From Succinatimonas sp. UBA7265 (GTDB lineage: Bacteria > Pseudomonadota > Gammaproteobacteria > Enterobacterales > Succinivibrionaceae): a DNA stretch of 17,202 bases. How positions within the stretch are numbered: the stretch's first letter is position 1; each line of letters begins with the position of its first letter. The notes beneath the pieces are model-generated. The model was given only the letters and a program-made list of their open reading frames with translations, was not told the origin of the DNA and ran no database searches. A program made the translations under genes and the position numbers. The DNA is taken from assembly GCA_002473165.1 (NCBI GenBank), contig DKSD01000089.1, forward strand, positions 1-17,202, read 5' to 3'. Below, one piece after another: positions 1 through 7,449 of the stretch.

Positions 1-57
1 TAGCGAAAACTATACAGTCACTTAAAAACGGATCGGCATGCGTCTTGACGGCAAACG

Positions 58-2541
58 TCAGCGTGATTTGGGCCCGGTTCCCTCGTCTGTGGCGGCAGGC
101 GAAGGCGGGAGAGTGACCGGGGTCAGATGCGGCTCCGGGGCGCCGTTAAGTTCAGGCGCGGCAGGTGAGATTTTTGAAGATGCACTCTTATGAACAGGCG
201 CGGCCTGGGGCTCAGCATCGGCGCCGTTCTCCGCGGCCTCAGCCTCGGGGGCCTGAGGCAGCGTCTGCGGCATGACGGAAAGCGCGTCGGAGGCGTCGCC
301 GCTTACAAGTTCAGAGAGCGCGCGCTGCTGCATGCCCACGGCGGTAAAGCGGTTGGCAAAATCGCGCATGCCCTGCAGGAACGTCAGGTACATCTCGGAG
401 GAGTGCATGGAGATGCGCTCATGGCCTATGGATTTGACCATGTCCATCTGGCAGCGGTCGATGTCGCGGTTGAGCTTGCGGTTGTGGCGCGCCAGGGCCT
501 CGGCGTGCTCGGCGCTCGGATCCTGCGCCAGCGCGCCGACATCCTGCCCGATGCGCTCCAGGCGCTTTAAGAGCTCAAAGAGGCTCGACTTCATCTCGCC
601 CTGGAACACGCTGTGGCGGTTGGCGATGTGGCTTACGGCCTGATCGCAGCTGTAGCGCACGGATTTGGCGGCCTCGCGCATGTTGGAGAACACCAGATAG
701 AAGAAAAAGCGCGCGTCGGCCGATCCGCCCTGCTCTTTCTTGCGGCCGGGCATTTGATCGGCTGCGGCCATGGAATAGTACGCAGACCGGTTCTCCGACA
801 CCGATTCCAGGATATTCGAGGACTTGTTGCGCGCCCGGCGCAGCGAGAACTCGTTGTCCTCAAAGAAGGCGGTGAGCGTGCGGCGCACGGTCTCAAGCTC
901 CTGGGCGTAATACTGGGGCACGGCCTTGCACACAGCCTGCAAGATGCCGTCGTCGCTTCCTGATCTGAGCAGCATGGCCGTGCTGTCCGCGCGCGGCTTT
1001 TTGATGAAGTTCGTCCAGACGATCACCGCGAACACCGCGGGGATGAGCACAAAGACGCTGTAACCCCCTGAGAGGAAATTGACGGAGCAGATGAGCGCGG
1101 CGAAGCTGAAGGCGCACATGCCGGTGAGGAACCAGCCGGCGATCACGGTGATCACGCCGGAGATGCGATACACGGCGCTCTCGCGATCCCACGCGCCGTC
1201 GGCAAACGACGAGCCCATGGCCACCATGAACGTCACGTAAGTCGTGGAGAGCGGGAGCTTTAACGAGGTCGCGACCGAGATTAAAGCCGAGGCCACGACG
1301 AGGTTGACGCTGGCGCGCACGCAGTCAAAAGGCATGGGCGCCTCGCCCTTGCGCACCTGCGCGCGCCGGTAGCGCCCGGCGATCAGCACCTTCAAAAGCC
1401 GCGGCGTCGCGCTGTAGACGGCGCGCGACACGCTAAGGCCCAGGCGCGTGAGCACCCGCCCCACGGCCGAGGCGCCAAACTGCTCGTGCTCGCCTGAGGA
1501 GCTTGAGGAGAGGTTGACCGTCGTCTGCACCACGTGGCGGGCTTTCTTGGAGACAAAGAGCGTCACGCACATCACGGCGCCCGCGGCCGCCAGCCACAGC
1601 GTGTCAGTGCCGGAGACGGCGTTTAGCACGTTCATGTAATACGCCGCGGGATCGCTGCCGGTAACGCTCCAGGCGTTAAAGCTGTCAAGCGCGGCCAGAG
1701 GCACGCCCACGAAGTTTACAAGATCGTTGCCGGCAAAGGAGAAGGCCAGCGCGAACGTGCCCGAGAGCACGATGAGCCTGAAGATGTTAAGTCCGGCAAA
1801 GGCCATTACCTGCCCTGCGGCAAACCATACAGCGAAGATCGCCCACAGCAGCAGCGAGGTGTTCGCGTCCATCCACTCAAGCCACTGCGGCTTCATAAAC
1901 GAGGCCCCGTGCGCGCCTTTTACGAGCAGGAAATAGCAAATGGCGGTAAGCGAGATCCCCGTGAACAGGCCGCCGAACCACTTTACGGAGCGCGTGAACC
2001 TGAAGGAGAAAAACAGCCTGCACACAAACTGCACGCACACGCCGGTGACAAAGGCTATAACCACGGAGAGCAGGATCCCCGCGACGATGGTGGCGGTGCG
2101 GTCGAGCTTGATGTAGGAGAAGACGTCGGCCAGATCATAGCCGCCTTCGTGCACCGCGAAAAAAGCCGCGCAGGTTGAGGCCCCCAAAAGCTCAAAGACC
2201 ACCGAAACGGTGGTCGAGGTGGGCAGTCCCAGGGAGTTGAAGACGTTGAGCAGCAGCACGTCTGAGATCATCACGGAGGCGAACACCAGCATGATCTGCG
2301 AGAACGTGAACATCTCAGGGTAGAACATGCCTTTGCGCGCGATCTCCATCATGCCTGAGGACGAGGAGGCGCCTGAGAGCACGCCCAAAGCGGCCACGGA
2401 GATGATCACGGCCATCGGGGCGATACGCGTGCCCACGGCTGAGCTTAAGAAATTTGAGGCGTCGTTGCTGACGCCCACGAAGAGGTCGAGCGCGGAGAGC
2501 AGGAGCAGCATCACCGTGAGAACCAGAAAGACCGTCGTCAT
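58..2541 (-). CDS. PiT-family inorganic phosphate transporter with long C-terminal cytoplasmic domain
   Basis: Membrane transporter of the PiT (PF01384) family, expected to import inorganic phosphate, or metal-phosphate, with a cation. Both PiT signatures are visible: GVSNDASNFLSSAVGT at about residues 23-38 and AGNDLVNFVGVPLAAL at about 270-285. Each half also has a repeat-type motif, GLPTSTT near residue 105 and KLPLSTT in the second half. About ten or more hydrophobic segments fill the first ~520 residues. The remaining ~300 are polar and helical, ending in an Ala/Pro-rich tail. At 827 aa it is far longer than E. coli PitA (about 500 aa), but long PiT proteins of this type are known. I chose the ATG at 2541 over an upstream in-frame TTG (2559), because the protein then opens directly with a hydrophobic helix; the ribosome site (GGGA) is weak. 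It has its own leader with Pho-box-like repeats. Family is confident; the substrate is inferred. Confidence 0.9.
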   Translation of the reverse strand: MTTVFLVLTVMLLLLSALDLFVGVSNDASNFLSSAVGTRIAPMAVIISVAALGVLSGASSSSGMMEIARKGMFYPEMFTFSQIMLVFASVMISDVLLLNVFNSLGLPTSTTVSVVFELLGASTCAAFFAVHEGGYDLADVFSYIKLDRTATIVAGILLSVVIAFVTGVCVQFVCRLFFSFRFTRSVKWFGGLFTGISLTAICYFLLVKGAHGASFMKPQWLEWMDANTSLLLWAIFAVWFAAGQVMAFAGLNIFRLIVLSGTFALAFSFAGNDLVNFVGVPLAALDSFNAWSVTGSDPAAYYMNVLNAVSGTDTLWLAAAGAVMCVTLFVSKKARHVVQTTVNLSSSSSGEHEQFGASAVGRVLTRLGLSVSRAVYSATPRLLKVLIAGRYRRAQVRKGEAPMPFDCVRASVNLVVASALISVATSLKLPLSTTYVTFMVAMGSSFADGAWDRESAVYRISGVITVIAGWFLTGMCAFSFAALICSVNFLSGGYSVFVLIPAVFAVIVWTNFIKKPRADSTAMLLRSGSDDGILQAVCKAVPQYYAQELETVRRTLTAFFEDNEFSLRRARNKSSNILESVSENRSAYYSMAAADQMPGRKKEQGGSADARFFFYLVFSNMREAAKSVRYSCDQAVSHIANRHSVFQGEMKSSLFELLKRLERIGQDVGALAQDPSAEHAEALARHNRKLNRDIDRCQMDMVKSIGHERISMHSSEMYLTFLQGMRDFANRFTAVGMQQRALSELVSGDASDALSVMPQTLPQAPEAEAAENGADAEPQAAPVHKSASSKISPAAPELNGAPEPHLTPVTLPPSPAATDEGTGPKSR

Positions 2542-2579
2542 ATGGGATCCCGGGAACAAGCGATCAATAAGAACGCGCT

Positions 2580-2612
2580 TATTTTAACAGGGTCTTAACA
2601 CGGTTTTAACAT
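2580..2612 (-). promoter_or_regulatory. Three tandem 11-bp repeats, candidate Pho box
   Basis: Read on the minus strand, three contiguous 11-mers lie in phase: ATGTTAAAACC, GTGTTAAGACC and CTGTTAAAATA. All share TGTTAA at the same position. The known PhoB box is built from 11-bp direct repeats of the type CTGTCAT plus four AT-rich bases, so spacing and core both fit loosely. The array ends about 38 bp upstream of the phosphate transporter start, with a weak -10 candidate (TCTTAT) 7 bp further on. Binding by PhoB is inferred. Confidence 0.5.
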
Positions 2613-2613
2613 G

Positions 2614-2645
2614 AAAAAGGCGCGTTTTGGGGGATCAAAAAGCGC
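2614..2645 (-). terminator. Terminator-like hairpin after the telA/xpaC-type pair
   Basis: On the minus strand GCGC-T-TTTTG and CAAAA-C-GCGC form a 10-position stem with one mismatch around the 6-nt loop ATCCCC, followed directly by CTTTTT. It lies just after the stop codon of the XpaC-like gene and before the Pho-box-like repeats. It would therefore separate the thr-telA transcript from the phosphate transporter gene. Confidence 0.55.
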
Positions 2646-2653
2646 AGGCGCCC

Positions 2654-3964
2654 TCAGCGCTGGCCGCGGCCCTGCATGTCCATGAAATCGTCGAACGATT
2701 TGAGCTCGGCGTCAAACTCCGCCGTGTCGTTCTCGGCGATGCTCTTGAGCTCCTCCTCAAATACCGAAGCCATGCGCGAAAGCAGCGCCTCCGCGCGATC
2801 GAGCGCCGCCTGGCGCGTCTGTGAGGCATCCGGATCTTTGCACAGGCGCTCATAGCCCCGGGATACCGAGAGCGCCGCTTTAAGGTAGCGGCGCAGGAAA
2901 GCCGTGTAGGCTGAGGCTGAATCAGGTTCTTCGCGCAGCCTCGTGATGATCTGCGCCGCGGCGCTGACGATCCGCCCTAAAGGCGCCGAGGCGTCATCAG
3001 GCAGCCTGGCTGAGAGCTTTAAAAGCTCCTGCGCCTTGTCGTCAAACTCTGAGAAAGCATCGCGCGGCTGCTGCGGCTTTTTCTCAGCGCTTTGCTCCTC
3101 AGTCCCATGCCGAGGCTGCGCGTCGCTTAGGATGCGCACCTGCTGGGCAAGCTGCGCCGCGGCCTCGCGGATCCCGCTTGCCAGCGCCTGGCAGGCCATA
3201 TTGCGCTCGGTATTGCTCTTAAACGTGCCGCCGCTGCCGCCGACGGTGCTTCCTGAGATGAGATTGAGGCTGACGGCGATGTTTGAGGCCTTCTCAAGCT
3301 GCGGGCTTTTGGCTTTAAGCTCCGGGGCCAGCTTTAACAGCGCCCGAAACTCTTTGTCAAGCACGCCCGCGGCCTGGCGCAGCTCCTGCGGCAACCGCTC
3401 GTCGCCTGAGGCGGACTCAAAAGTGTCGAGTATGCCCGAGATAAACTCAAGCCGGGCTTTATTCTCCTCAGAACGCTGCCCCAGGCGGGTTAACAGGCAC
3501 CCGCCTGCAAGCGCGGCCGCCAGAGCACCGGCCGGAAGCGGGCTTAAAAGCGTCCCCAGTTCCGGGCGCTTCCACATAAGCCCCAAAGCTATGCCCAAAA
3601 GCGCCGACCACTCCCACGGGTGGCGGCCTCCGTAGAAGATCCTGCGGATGGCGAACGTGACGATGCCGCCTGAGAACGCGGCCAGCGCCCACGGCACCCC
3701 GGCGAAAAACGCTCCGGCGGCGCCGGCCAAACCTGCCAAAACCGGCCACTTGAAAAGCGGATTGCCCAAAGAGCCGTGCGGCAGGGGCAGCAGCAGCACC
3801 AGGGCCAGGTAGAGGGCCGTCCAGTCAAAGGCCCCGCCGCCTGCAAAGTACGTAAAAAACGCCGAGGCTGCCAGGAACCCTGCATGCCCGAGGATCCTCA
3901 AAAGCGCGGTCTTGCCGCGCTCAAAAAAGCTCCCCTCGCCATCCCCTGAACGTGCTTCGCCCAT
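2654..3964 (-). CDS. Membrane protein, likely XpaC-like partner of TelA
   Basis: 436-aa protein. A short polar N-terminus is followed by about five hydrophobic segments (roughly residues 21-42, 49-64, 73-90, 91-108 and 140-158). A long cytoplasmic part, about 160-436, is rich in Leu, Ala, Lys and Glu and looks helical or coiled-coil. I do not see a catalytic motif. Its place directly after a TelA-family gene matches the known pairing xpaC-yaaN in Bacillus, and the membrane-plus-helical layout fits the XpaC family (PF10112, named for 5-bromo-4-chloroindolyl phosphate hydrolysis). The family call is therefore mostly from context. The start at 3964 lies 6 nt past the TelA stop codon, with the ribosome site CAGGAGTAAGG spanning that stop, so translation is probably coupled. 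Gene is confident; the name is moderate. Confidence 0.65.
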   Translation of the reverse strand: MGEARSGDGEGSFFERGKTALLRILGHAGFLAASAFFTYFAGGGAFDWTALYLALVLLLPLPHGSLGNPLFKWPVLAGLAGAAGAFFAGVPWALAAFSGGIVTFAIRRIFYGGRHPWEWSALLGIALGLMWKRPELGTLLSPLPAGALAAALAGGCLLTRLGQRSEENKARLEFISGILDTFESASGDERLPQELRQAAGVLDKEFRALLKLAPELKAKSPQLEKASNIAVSLNLISGSTVGGSGGTFKSNTERNMACQALASGIREAAAQLAQQVRILSDAQPRHGTEEQSAEKKPQQPRDAFSEFDDKAQELLKLSARLPDDASAPLGRIVSAAAQIITRLREEPDSASAYTAFLRRYLKAALSVSRGYERLCKDPDASQTRQAALDRAEALLSRMASVFEEELKSIAENDTAEFDAELKSFDDFMDMQGRGQR

Positions 3965-3970
3965 GAGGCC

Positions 3971-5137
3971 TTACTCCTGTTTTTGCGCCGTGGCGGAGGC
4001 GCCTGCGGTGTGCGCCTGCGCGATGGCCTGCTCGCGGGCCTTGACGGCCAGCGAGCTTAAACGGGTCCTGAGATCGCCTTCCATGCTTTCAAGCTCGCTC
4101 TGGGCCTGCATGCGGCGCTCATGGCCGTCCTGCGCGATCTTAAGCGTCTCCTCGATGGTGCTGATAAGCGAGGCCTGAGACTGCTTGAGCGTCTCGATGT
4201 CCACGACGGAGCGCTCGACCTGGGTGGCCGTGGCCACCGTGGCGTCATGCAGCATCTGCGCGTTCTTTTTTAGCATGGCGTTTGTGGTGTCCGCCACATC
4301 CTGCTGCAGCTTGGCCGCCTGGCGCTGACTGCCCGCGGAGAGCGCGAGCACCAGCTGGTTCTTCCAGATGGGGATCGTCGCGAGGATCGACGTCTGGATC
4401 TTCTCGGCCAACGTGCGATCGTTGTTTTGGATCATGCGGATCTGCGGGGCGCTTTGCAGCGTGATGGTGCGCGAAAGCCTGAGATCATGCAGGCGGCGCT
4501 CAAAGCGGTTTAAGGTGTCGGCAAAGTCGCGCAGCTTCTGCGCCTCAAAAGAATCCTTGCTCTCGTTGACCTTTTGCTCCATCTTTGGCAGCGTGACCTC
4601 GCGGGCCTCTTTGAGTTTCTGCTCGCCGGCGCTGATATACGCGGTGAGCGTGCCGTAAAGCTCGCTGTTGCGCGCGAACAGCTGCTCTAAAACCTCGATG
4701 TCCTTAAGCAGCGAGAGCTGCGCGTCCTCAAGCTTTGCGGCGATCTTGCCGACCTGCTCTGAGACGGTGTCGAATTTGGCAAGCGCCTGCGCGCCCTTGT
4801 CAAAAAGCCCGCCCAAAAACGGCAGCGAGGCTAAAAAGCCTTTCTTCTCGCCCACAGCCGTGACATCGACGCTGCGCACCTGCGAGAGCAGCGAGCTTAG
4901 ATCGGCCCCCGCCTCGCCGGCGTCCTTGACGCGCACTTTGGAGAGCACGGTGTCGGCAAAGGCGGCGATGCCGCCCATGGCCTTGGCCCCGTAGCTTAGT
5001 GACAGCGATGGATCGTCAAAGCTGATCTCCGATAGCGCCTGCGCCTTAAGATCCGCGCGCTCAGGGACGTTCTCGAGCTCAGGGGGCACCTGAACCTCCG
5101 CGGTTTTTTCCTGCGCCGTGTCTTTGCTCTCTGCCAT
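3971..5137 (-). CDS. TelA/KlaA-family protein (toxic anion resistance family)
   Basis: 388-aa soluble, strongly helical protein of the TelA family (PF05816), named for plasmid tellurite resistance KlaA/TelA. Family hallmarks include the central stretch LFARNSELYGTLTAYISAGE (about residues 165-185), the segment APQIRMIQNNDRTLAEKIQ and the PIWKNQLVLAL region. The C-terminal third is a long coiled coil. There is no signal peptide or membrane segment, so it is cytoplasmic, perhaps tethered through the membrane protein encoded next. The biochemical role of the family is not settled; chromosomal members are linked to stress from toxic compounds and envelope-active agents. ATG at 5137 has a good ribosome site (TAGGAGAGA). 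It starts only 16 bp after the thrC stop codon, so it appears to be cotranscribed with the threonine operon, an unexpected partner. Family call is firm; function is not. Confidence 0.9.
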   Translation of the reverse strand: MAESKDTAQEKTAEVQVPPELENVPERADLKAQALSEISFDDPSLSLSYGAKAMGGIAAFADTVLSKVRVKDAGEAGADLSSLLSQVRSVDVTAVGEKKGFLASLPFLGGLFDKGAQALAKFDTVSEQVGKIAAKLEDAQLSLLKDIEVLEQLFARNSELYGTLTAYISAGEQKLKEAREVTLPKMEQKVNESKDSFEAQKLRDFADTLNRFERRLHDLRLSRTITLQSAPQIRMIQNNDRTLAEKIQTSILATIPIWKNQLVLALSAGSQRQAAKLQQDVADTTNAMLKKNAQMLHDATVATATQVERSVVDIETLKQSQASLISTIEETLKIAQDGHERRMQAQSELESMEGDLRTRLSSLAVKAREQAIAQAHTAGASATAQKQE

Positions 5138-5153
5138 TTAAATCTCTCCTAAA

Positions 5154-6440
5154 TCACAGCCCGAGCTCTTTTAGCACAAAGGCTTTAAGCGTTTCATAGT
5201 CAGGCTTCATTTCCGTTGCGTGCGAGGGCAGCGCCGCGCGCTGCGCCAGCGCCTCAGGCAGGGCGATGTCCGTGCCCAGGATACGGTCGACGGCCTGCTT
5301 GAATTTCGCAGGGTGCGCCGTCCCGAGGAACACGCCGGTCTCGCCGCGCTTTAAATGCTGCTCTAAGATCTTCCAGGCGATCGCCGCGTGCGGCTCGATC
5401 ACTTTGCCGGATTTGGCGTAAACCTCGCGCATGGACTGCTCCGTGCGCTCGTCGCCAAGCGTCCCGCAGTCGAAGTCTTTTAAGCTCCAGCCCTGCATCT
5501 TCACCAGAGCCTCAACGCGCGGCCAGTTGTTCGGGCGCGAGATGTCCATGGCGTTTGAGAGCGTGGGGATGGTCTCATGCGGATCCCACCTGCCGCTTTC
5601 AAGATAGCGCGGCACGGTGTCGTTGGCGTTGCAGGCGATCACGAAGCGCGACTTAAGTCCCAAAGCTTTGGCGATAAGGCCGGCGGTGAGATCGCCAAAA
5701 TTGCCGCAGGGCACGGAGAACACGAGGTGATCGCGCTGCTGCTCTGTAAGCTGCGCGGCGGCCTCAAAATAATAGGTGACCTGGGCGAGGAGCCTTGCGA
5801 TATTGATGGAATTGGCCGAGTTCAGTCCAATGCGGGTGCGGAACTCCTCATCGTCAAAGGCGCGCTTTACGAGATCCTGGCACTCATCGAAGATCCCGTC
5901 GACCTCGACGGCGCGCACGTTGTGCCCGAGAGTGGCGATGAGCTTTTCCTGAAGCGCGGAGATCTTGCCTTTAGGATAGAGCACAACGACGTCGATGCCG
6001 GGCTGATCGAGGAAAGCCGCGGCCACGGCCGCGCCGGTGTCCCCGGAGGTCGCAGTGAGGATCGTCAGGTGCCGGCCCCCGCGCACCGCCCCGAGCACCC
6101 GGGCCAAAAACCTCGCGCCAAAATCCTTGAACGCCAGCGTCGGGCCGCAGAAAAGCTGCAGGCAGTAAGTGTTTTCGGTGACAGGCTCCAAAGGCGCGGG
6201 GAACGTGAAGGCGTCGGCAACGATGTCCTCAAGCTCCGGCAGCTCGTCGCCGATCAAATGGCGCAGGATGCGCTGCGAGCGCGGCACGAGCGGCAGCTTT
6301 AACAGCATCGCAATCTCATCATTTGAAAAAGGCTCGATGCGATCGGGGAAGAACAGCCCCTGATCATGGCCGATGCCCTTGATGACGGCCTCGGAGAACG
6401 AGACTTTCTGTGCGTGATCTTTGAGGTTGAATAATTCCAT
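5154..6440 (-). CDS. thrC: Threonine synthase
   Basis: Converts O-phosphohomoserine to threonine and phosphate with pyridoxal phosphate, the last step of threonine synthesis in the cytoplasm. The 428 aa match the E. coli enzyme length and order: N-terminal MELFNLKDHAQKVSF, then LAFKDFGARF carrying the PLP-binding lysine at residue 105, the phosphate-binding loop LTATSGDTGAAVA, GLNSANSINIARLLAQ, VPCGNFGDLTAG, and C-terminal FLGTAHPAKFK. All expected motifs are intact. The start at 6440 has a TAAGGA ribosome site and lies 17 bp after the thrB stop codon. It is the third gene of the operon and is followed closely by the TelA-family gene. Nothing is truncated. Confidence 0.97.
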   Translation of the reverse strand: MELFNLKDHAQKVSFSEAVIKGIGHDQGLFFPDRIEPFSNDEIAMLLKLPLVPRSQRILRHLIGDELPELEDIVADAFTFPAPLEPVTENTYCLQLFCGPTLAFKDFGARFLARVLGAVRGGRHLTILTATSGDTGAAVAAAFLDQPGIDVVVLYPKGKISALQEKLIATLGHNVRAVEVDGIFDECQDLVKRAFDDEEFRTRIGLNSANSINIARLLAQVTYYFEAAAQLTEQQRDHLVFSVPCGNFGDLTAGLIAKALGLKSRFVIACNANDTVPRYLESGRWDPHETIPTLSNAMDISRPNNWPRVEALVKMQGWSLKDFDCGTLGDERTEQSMREVYAKSGKVIEPHAAIAWKILEQHLKRGETGVFLGTAHPAKFKQAVDRILGTDIALPEALAQRAALPSHATEMKPDYETLKAFVLKELGL

Positions 6441-6457
6441 GGTTTTTCCTTAAACGA

Positions 6458-7429
6458 TCAGTTTTCGGCAACGCGCGCGGCGACGGCGCCATCGGCGTCG
6501 GCCTTGCAGATATGGCAGAAGCCGTCGCCGTTGGCGATAAAGTTCTGTTCAAGCCACGCCTGCATCTTTTGCGCGCCTTCAAGCGAGGTGAACACCGAGA
6601 ACACCGAAGATCCCGATCCAGAGATCCCGGTGGCCAGCGCCCCGAATTCTTTGCCGGCCTCGCGGGCCTCTTTGAAGTGCGGGATCAGGCTCTCGCGGTA
6701 AGGCTCGGCGATGACGTCTTTGAGGCAGGATGCGGCCAAAGCCTCGTCCTGGCGGTAGCAGGCTGAGACAAACGCGGCGAGCCGGCGGCCGAAATCTATG
6801 ACGGTGTGCCGCGGATAGGACTCAGGCAGGATCCTGCGCGCGGCGTTGGTCGAGACCTTGATGCCCGGGAAGCAGGAGACCCAGTACCAGCGCTCAAAGA
6901 GCGGCAGCGACTGCGAGATCACGCCGTTCTCCCCGGTGATGAGCTGCATGCCGCCAAAAAAGCTCGGGGCGGCGTTGTCATAGTGGACTGAGCCTGAGAT
7001 CTTGCCCTCAAGCTTTCCCATCATCACGATGAGCTCGGCGTCCGTGAACTTCCCGCCGTTTACCGTGTCAAGCGCCACGATGGCGCACACGGCCGACGAG
7101 GCCGAGGAACCCAGCCCCGAGCACACCGGCAGGTTCTTTTTAAGCTCCATTTTGACATCGAGGGCTTCAAAGCCTTTTTTTTGCGCCTCCTCCTTGTAAA
7201 GGAGATAGGCGTCATAGACGATGTTCTCGCGGGGATCGGCGGGCAAAACACTGGCAAAGCGGCCTGAGCAGGTAAGGGCGCAGCCTGAGCCCTCCTCACC
7301 TTTTTGGATGAAGATCTCATCGCCCAGCACGCTGCCGTCTGCAGGCTTTAAGGCGATGCCCAAAAGATCGAAGCCCACGGAAATGTTCGCCGCCGAAGCC
7401 GGCGCGTAGGCGCGGTACACAACGCTCAT
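6458..7429 (-). CDS. thrB: Homoserine kinase
   Basis: Phosphorylates homoserine with ATP to O-phosphohomoserine, the substrate of the next enzyme. It is a GHMP-superfamily kinase: the opening APASAANISVGFDLLG is the first conserved motif, PVCSGLGSSAS at residues 101-111 is the ATP phosphate-binding loop, and ATGISGSGSSVFSVF near residue 270 is the third motif. It is 323 aa against about 310 in E. coli, the extra residues being scattered. The start at 7429 follows an AAGGAG ribosome site and lies 20 bp after the thrA stop codon. This is the standard middle position of a thrABC operon, with no sign of damage. Confidence 0.97.
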   Translation of the reverse strand: MSVVYRAYAPASAANISVGFDLLGIALKPADGSVLGDEIFIQKGEEGSGCALTCSGRFASVLPADPRENIVYDAYLLYKEEAQKKGFEALDVKMELKKNLPVCSGLGSSASSAVCAIVALDTVNGGKFTDAELIVMMGKLEGKISGSVHYDNAAPSFFGGMQLITGENGVISQSLPLFERWYWVSCFPGIKVSTNAARRILPESYPRHTVIDFGRRLAAFVSACYRQDEALAASCLKDVIAEPYRESLIPHFKEAREAGKEFGALATGISGSGSSVFSVFTSLEGAQKMQAWLEQNFIANGDGFCHICKADADGAVAARVAEN

Positions 7430-7449
7430 TTAATTGCTCCTTGTAAAGC

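Noticed and set aside
46..60. Small hairpin TGACG-GCAAA-CGTCA overlapping the transporter stop codon, considered as a terminator.
   Set aside because: The stem has only 5 bp, and the nearest T-run is about 20 nt away with no stem before it.
190..963. Several long plus-strand frames opposite the phosphate transporter.
   Set aside because: They lack ribosome sites and family motifs, and lie antisense to a gene with clear PiT signatures; typical of GC-rich DNA.
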